Positions 60,772 through 64,000 of a DNA stretch of 64,000 nucleotides are shown in pieces. Under the pieces are notes generated by a model. It saw only the letters and a list, made by a program, of their open reading frames with translations, did not search any database and was not told the origin of the DNA. The DNA lies in assembly GCA_022800315.1 (NCBI GenBank), contig JAAWQC010000004.1, positions 31,057-95,056 of the forward strand, in the 5' to 3' direction. The DNA is from Clostridiales bacterium. GTDB taxonomy: Bacteria > Bacillota > Clostridia > Oscillospirales > Acutalibacteraceae. Position 1 is the first letter of the stretch. The number at the start of each line of letters is the position of its first letter. Made by a program: the position numbers and the translations under genes.

Positions 60772-63700
60772 TTACGGATTGCTTTGCTCATCCGAGTGGA
60801 TATCCGTATCGGTCTCCCCTGCCAAAAACTCCTTTACCTCCTCAGGCACAGGTTCATCTGCCGGTTCGGCAGCAGAGACGTCCTCTCCGGCAGGGAATGA
60901 CGCATCGGCCTGTGCGCCTTCCGGCGCAGGGGACGGCTCTTCCCCTTCAGTGCCGGTGAAACCGACCGAGGCGGCGGAGCCGTCTCCCAGCGAAACCGTT
61001 ACAGTTTTCGGCACCAAGGCGTCTTTCTTATTGCGCCGGATATACAGCATCAGGAGTATCAGGGCTCCCAGCGAGACCACGCTGATCAGGATGCCGGGTA
61101 TGAGTCCCTTGGGGAAGAATTTGAACTCCACCGTATGGTCGCCCGCACCGACATCAAAAGCGAGCATGGCTTGTCCGCCGGCGAAGGTTTCCACCTTTTT
61201 CCCATCCACCGTTACACTCCATCCGGCATCATAGGGGATGGAGGTATAGACGACGCCGTCCGAGGGTGCGGTAATGGTACCGCTGATATGGCTGTCGGTA
61301 AAAGAGGTCACCTTCATCCCGTTGGCAGCCAGTGTCTGCATATCCTGAGCAAAAACCGACTCGTCCAGCCGCACCACGTAAATATTGCCGGAACAGGCTT
61401 TTTCCGAAGTGACGGTGACGTTGATAACAGAGCCGGCCGTCAGATCGCCGGCGTTAATGATATACGGCTCGCTCTTGTTCACCGACCAGGATTTCTGATT
61501 GTCCCCCAGTGCTACCGAGATGCTGTCACTGGCAGAGCAGTCCACATACACGTAATACTGTCCGTCGGTTGGCACAGTGGCGGTAAATTTACCGGTTTTT
61601 GTATTGCCGGCGGGCGTGACCGTTATACCGGTCTGTCCCTGAACCTTAGCCGTGGCCTCGCTCCCCGTCTGCACCGTCACCGTCTGTATGGCATACATTT
61701 CCGCTTCGTTTCCTGTCAGCGCGGTGAACAGCGTATTCTGGGAGAGAATGGGGTTGTATTTGGTGTACAGCCAGTCCTTGATGCCCGATTGGGCAAAATA
61801 AGCCACCGGCAGGGCGTAAGGGTTCTCATATATGGTATAGGTGGCGCTTCCCTCGGATACGGTCTCCAGCTTCTGCAGGTGGGAACCGCGCGCCGTTTCG
61901 TTGAGCATGACGTAACGAATACCCAGCAGAGAATCGGAAGGCGCCACAAAATCCCGGTACAGGTGGCTGTTTACCCCATTGACGGCGTATCCGATACCTC
62001 CCATATATTTCGTCAAATTATAGGGATTGCTGGAGGCAAACACCGTCATACCGCGATAATTGAACATAGCGGTGTCCACCGTCGTGCGCCGCGGCAGGAA
62101 TTCCATGCGGTAGAAAGACCCGCCGGCCGCCGCATCCCCGATCTCCTTCATCCGGTCAACGCCGGAACGGATGGCGCGGGTGGTATCGTTATCCACATAA
62201 TCCGCCCGTTTGGTAAAATACTCCTTGGAGTTGAGGGTACGAAAGGTATCACCGCCGTTGAAGGTCATTTCCGCGACCACCACCAGCAGCAGCAGGCAGG
62301 TGGCGGGACGCCAGTTGATAGTGCGGCGGGAAATCAATACCGCGATCACGGCGTAGATCGCCGCCAGCAGCAGGCTGATATAAATACTCTTGAACCCATA
62401 AGCGTCGTCGCCGAATCGCTCCTCGATCACCAGATAAGAAAGAATCGCCACAAAAGAAATAACGATCTGTTTGAATTTCGTATCTTTCAGATGAAGCAGC
62501 GTTTCATAGGCGATCAACAGCAGTACAAAGGAATAGATAAAGGAAAAACGATAGGGCAGGTCGTTGGGGGAATGCAGACCGTGCCACACCAGGTCGAACT
62601 GATTGATCACCAGGCTGAAGGCCACCACCGCCAGCATGCCCATATAAGCGAGCCGCCGGCGCAGCGGAATCGTCTTCTGCGTCACGAAAATAGGCAGCAG
62701 AAATAAAGGGAGGATACCGCAGTAAATATTGGGCAGGTTGCCCGACCGGATGGTGGGGCTGACATCGTACAACTGACGTCCCAGCAGCTGGAACATATCA
62801 AAGTTGTTTTTCATTTCCGGCAGGGAGCCCCCGGCCGCAGAGGTCTGACCCAGCCCCAGAAATACCGGCACCAGCAGGAACATCACCAGCCCGCCGCCCA
62901 GCGCCGACCCGACGACAAAGCGAAGGAAGCTGCGGCCCTGCTTTTCCCCGGTGCGGCGTTTGCGCACCGCATAAAACACATAGTAAACCACCAGGAACAG
63001 ACAGAGCATAAAGCCGATGTAATAGTTGGCGTAAAGGGCGTAGGCCAGCGTCAGGATATAGGGCAGGTATTTGCCCTCCCGCATCAGCTTTTCAAAGCTC
63101 ATGACCACCAGCGGCAGGATCATTACCACATCCAGCCACATGATGTTCCAAAAATAGGCGAGCATATACATCATGAGAGCATACATGACTGCGCCGATCA
63201 CCGACGAGAGGTCCCGGCGGCGATGGATATACTGAACACAGGCGGCGAAGCTGGCGGCGGAAAGCGCCACCTTGATCAGGGTAATGACCAGGATGCCGTC
63301 GGTGAGCATATTCTCGGGAAAAAGAACCAGCAGCAGATTAAAGGGACTGGCCAGATAATAGCCGAACAGCGGCAGAAAGCTGGTGCCCAGCCCCACCTCA
63401 AAGGAATACAAGGGGCTGCCGCCATGCAGCAGGCGTTCCCTCAGATTGGCCAGCAGCGGAGCGTACTGATGGTGCATGTCCACCACCATGGTGCTCCTGT
63501 CCCCCACCGGCGCCACCCCCATATAGCACAGGGCGAGAAACATGCCCACCAGGGCCAGCACACCGGCAAACACAGGATAGAAAAAGGGGCCCCTTTTTTT
63601 CCCCGTACGGCTGCCCTCCAGCTGCAGATACAGCAGCAGCGTCACCAGACCCGATAAAAGAACGCTGATCCCCAGCGGATAGACGATTTTCTGCAGCGGC

Positions 63701-63828
63701 GTTGTCAGCACGTCGTCGCTTCGAAATCCCAGATACAAGAGCAGGGTCAGGGAGAGAAAGATCAGCGCCAGAAAGCCGCCCTGTACGGCCTTGGCCTTGG
63801 AATCCGCCGTTTTTTCCATCCGTTTCAT
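60772..63828 (-). CDS. yfhO: YfhO family membrane protein (putative polymer glycosylation transferase)
   Basis: The 1,018-residue protein has about 12 membrane helices in its first 540 residues, including the family hallmark region VDMHHQYAPLLANLRERLL and FEVGLGTSFLPLFGYYLASP. An extracytoplasmic domain of ~370 residues follows, then a final helix (LIPGILISVVSLGALILLML) and an acidic, Ala/Glu/Pro-rich tail of ~70 residues. YfhO proteins belong to the GT-C-like membrane transferases and act with CsbB-type enzymes on cell-surface polymers. Acceptor identity here is inferred. Confidence 0.87.
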   Translation of the reverse strand: MKRMEKTADSKAKAVQGGFLALIFLSLTLLLYLGFRSDDVLTTPLQKIVYPLGISVLLSGLVTLLLYLQLEGSRTGKKRGPFFYPVFAGVLALVGMFLALCYMGVAPVGDRSTMVVDMHHQYAPLLANLRERLLHGGSPLYSFEVGLGTSFLPLFGYYLASPFNLLLVLFPENMLTDGILVITLIKVALSAASFAACVQYIHRRRDLSSVIGAVMYALMMYMLAYFWNIMWLDVVMILPLVVMSFEKLMREGKYLPYILTLAYALYANYYIGFMLCLFLVVYYVFYAVRKRRTGEKQGRSFLRFVVGSALGGGLVMFLLVPVFLGLGQTSAAGGSLPEMKNNFDMFQLLGRQLYDVSPTIRSGNLPNIYCGILPLFLLPIFVTQKTIPLRRRLAYMGMLAVVAFSLVINQFDLVWHGLHSPNDLPYRFSFIYSFVLLLIAYETLLHLKDTKFKQIVISFVAILSYLVIEERFGDDAYGFKSIYISLLLAAIYAVIAVLISRRTINWRPATCLLLLVVVAEMTFNGGDTFRTLNSKEYFTKRADYVDNDTTRAIRSGVDRMKEIGDAAAGGSFYRMEFLPRRTTVDTAMFNYRGMTVFASSNPYNLTKYMGGIGYAVNGVNSHLYRDFVAPSDSLLGIRYVMLNETARGSHLQKLETVSEGSATYTIYENPYALPVAYFAQSGIKDWLYTKYNPILSQNTLFTALTGNEAEMYAIQTVTVQTGSEATAKVQGQTGITVTPAGNTKTGKFTATVPTDGQYYVYVDCSASDSISVALGDNQKSWSVNKSEPYIINAGDLTAGSVINVTVTSEKACSGNIYVVRLDESVFAQDMQTLAANGMKVTSFTDSHISGTITAPSDGVVYTSIPYDAGWSVTVDGKKVETFAGGQAMLAFDVGAGDHTVEFKFFPKGLIPGILISVVSLGALILLMLYIRRNKKDALVPKTVTVSLGDGSAASVGFTGTEGEEPSPAPEGAQADASFPAGEDVSAAEPADEPVPEEVKEFLAGETDTDIHSDEQSNP

Positions 63829-64000
63829 CCTTTATCCTTCAGATTCGGCAAGGGATGCGCAGTCCCCCTCATCCCACTGCCGTAACGATACGCGGCTGCA
63901 GAAATCCGCGTATTGTCCCTGGCCGTTCCCCTTATCCCGGGACGGCACGTTGGGGCTTATAAACACCGACTGCATTCGGGAAGAATTCCGGCCGGAATTC
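63829..64000. other. Region upstream of yfhO, no gene seen
   Basis: The last 172 bp contain no supportable ORF and no clear promoter; they may hold the start of the transcription unit outside the window. Confidence 0.4.

Overview
The window looks like chromosomal DNA of a moderately GC-rich, anaerobic, probably spore-forming member of the Clostridia (Oscillospiraceae/Ruminococcaceae-like). The evidence is Firmicutes-type gene content and signals: AGGAGG ribosome sites with many TTG and GTG starts, TTGACA-N17-TATAAT promoters, a Rex regulator, NfnAB electron bifurcation genes, a 2-hydroxyacyl-CoA dehydratase activase, a SigH-like sigma factor, TepA and a T-box leader. No rRNA, CRISPR array, prophage or insertion sequence was seen. 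Species-level identity cannot be read from the sequence alone.

Layout. 1-8.2 kb (minus strand): luxE and a luxC cut by the window edge, then uppP, tepA and a two-gene acyl-CoA dehydratase activase. 8.2-13.3 kb (plus): aconitase, rex, a degenerate M50-like membrane protein, and yjdF behind a probable riboswitch. 13.3-22 kb (minus): a PadR/metallo-hydrolase pair, the trmK-nif3-rqcH housekeeping operon, small zinc-ribbon and DUF1858 proteins, a tRNA relic, sigH and nfnAB. 22-23.7 kb (plus): azlCD behind a ~420-nt structured leader holding two nearly identical 91-nt tandem units. 23.7-31 kb: a MarR-controlled heterodimeric ABC exporter divergent from a YbiT-like ABC-F protein, then a small AT-rich XRE/hypothetical pair with twin operators. 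31-36.7 kb (minus): GDSL hydrolase, membrane protein, polar amino-acid ABC importer, HAD phosphatase and aldose epimerase. 36.9-40.2 kb (plus): a FAD oxidoreductase and an Lsa-type ABC-F protein preceded by a six-residue leader peptide and a terminator. 40.3-46 kb (minus): ileS (type 2) with a T-box, a FeoB-associated protein with a DtxR-like box, an SGNH lipoprotein and a DUF2087 regulator. 46-51.6 kb (minus): a complete phosphorelay made of an Hpt protein, an HD-GYP/GGDEF response regulator and a hybrid kinase. 51.8-56.9 kb: amidase-domain protein, APC permease, MATE pump and an unknown membrane protein. 57-59.4 kb (minus): an AT-rich DUF3427-DUF3883 putative nuclease and a Fic protein. 59.5-63.8 kb (minus): tRNA-Pro, a CsbB-like glycosyltransferase and a YfhO-type membrane protein.

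Several blocks form working units. Redox and carbon metabolism is covered by aconitase, Rex and NfnAB. Antibiotic or translation stress is covered by two ABC-F proteins, the MarR/ABC exporter, the MATE pump, type 2 IleRS and RqcH. Cyclic-di-GMP signalling is covered by the phosphorelay, and cell-envelope work by UppP and the GT2/YfhO pair. The least explained signals are the duplicated RNA leader in front of azlCD, the leader-peptide attenuator of the Lsa-like gene, and the AT-rich DUF3427-DUF3883 gene.
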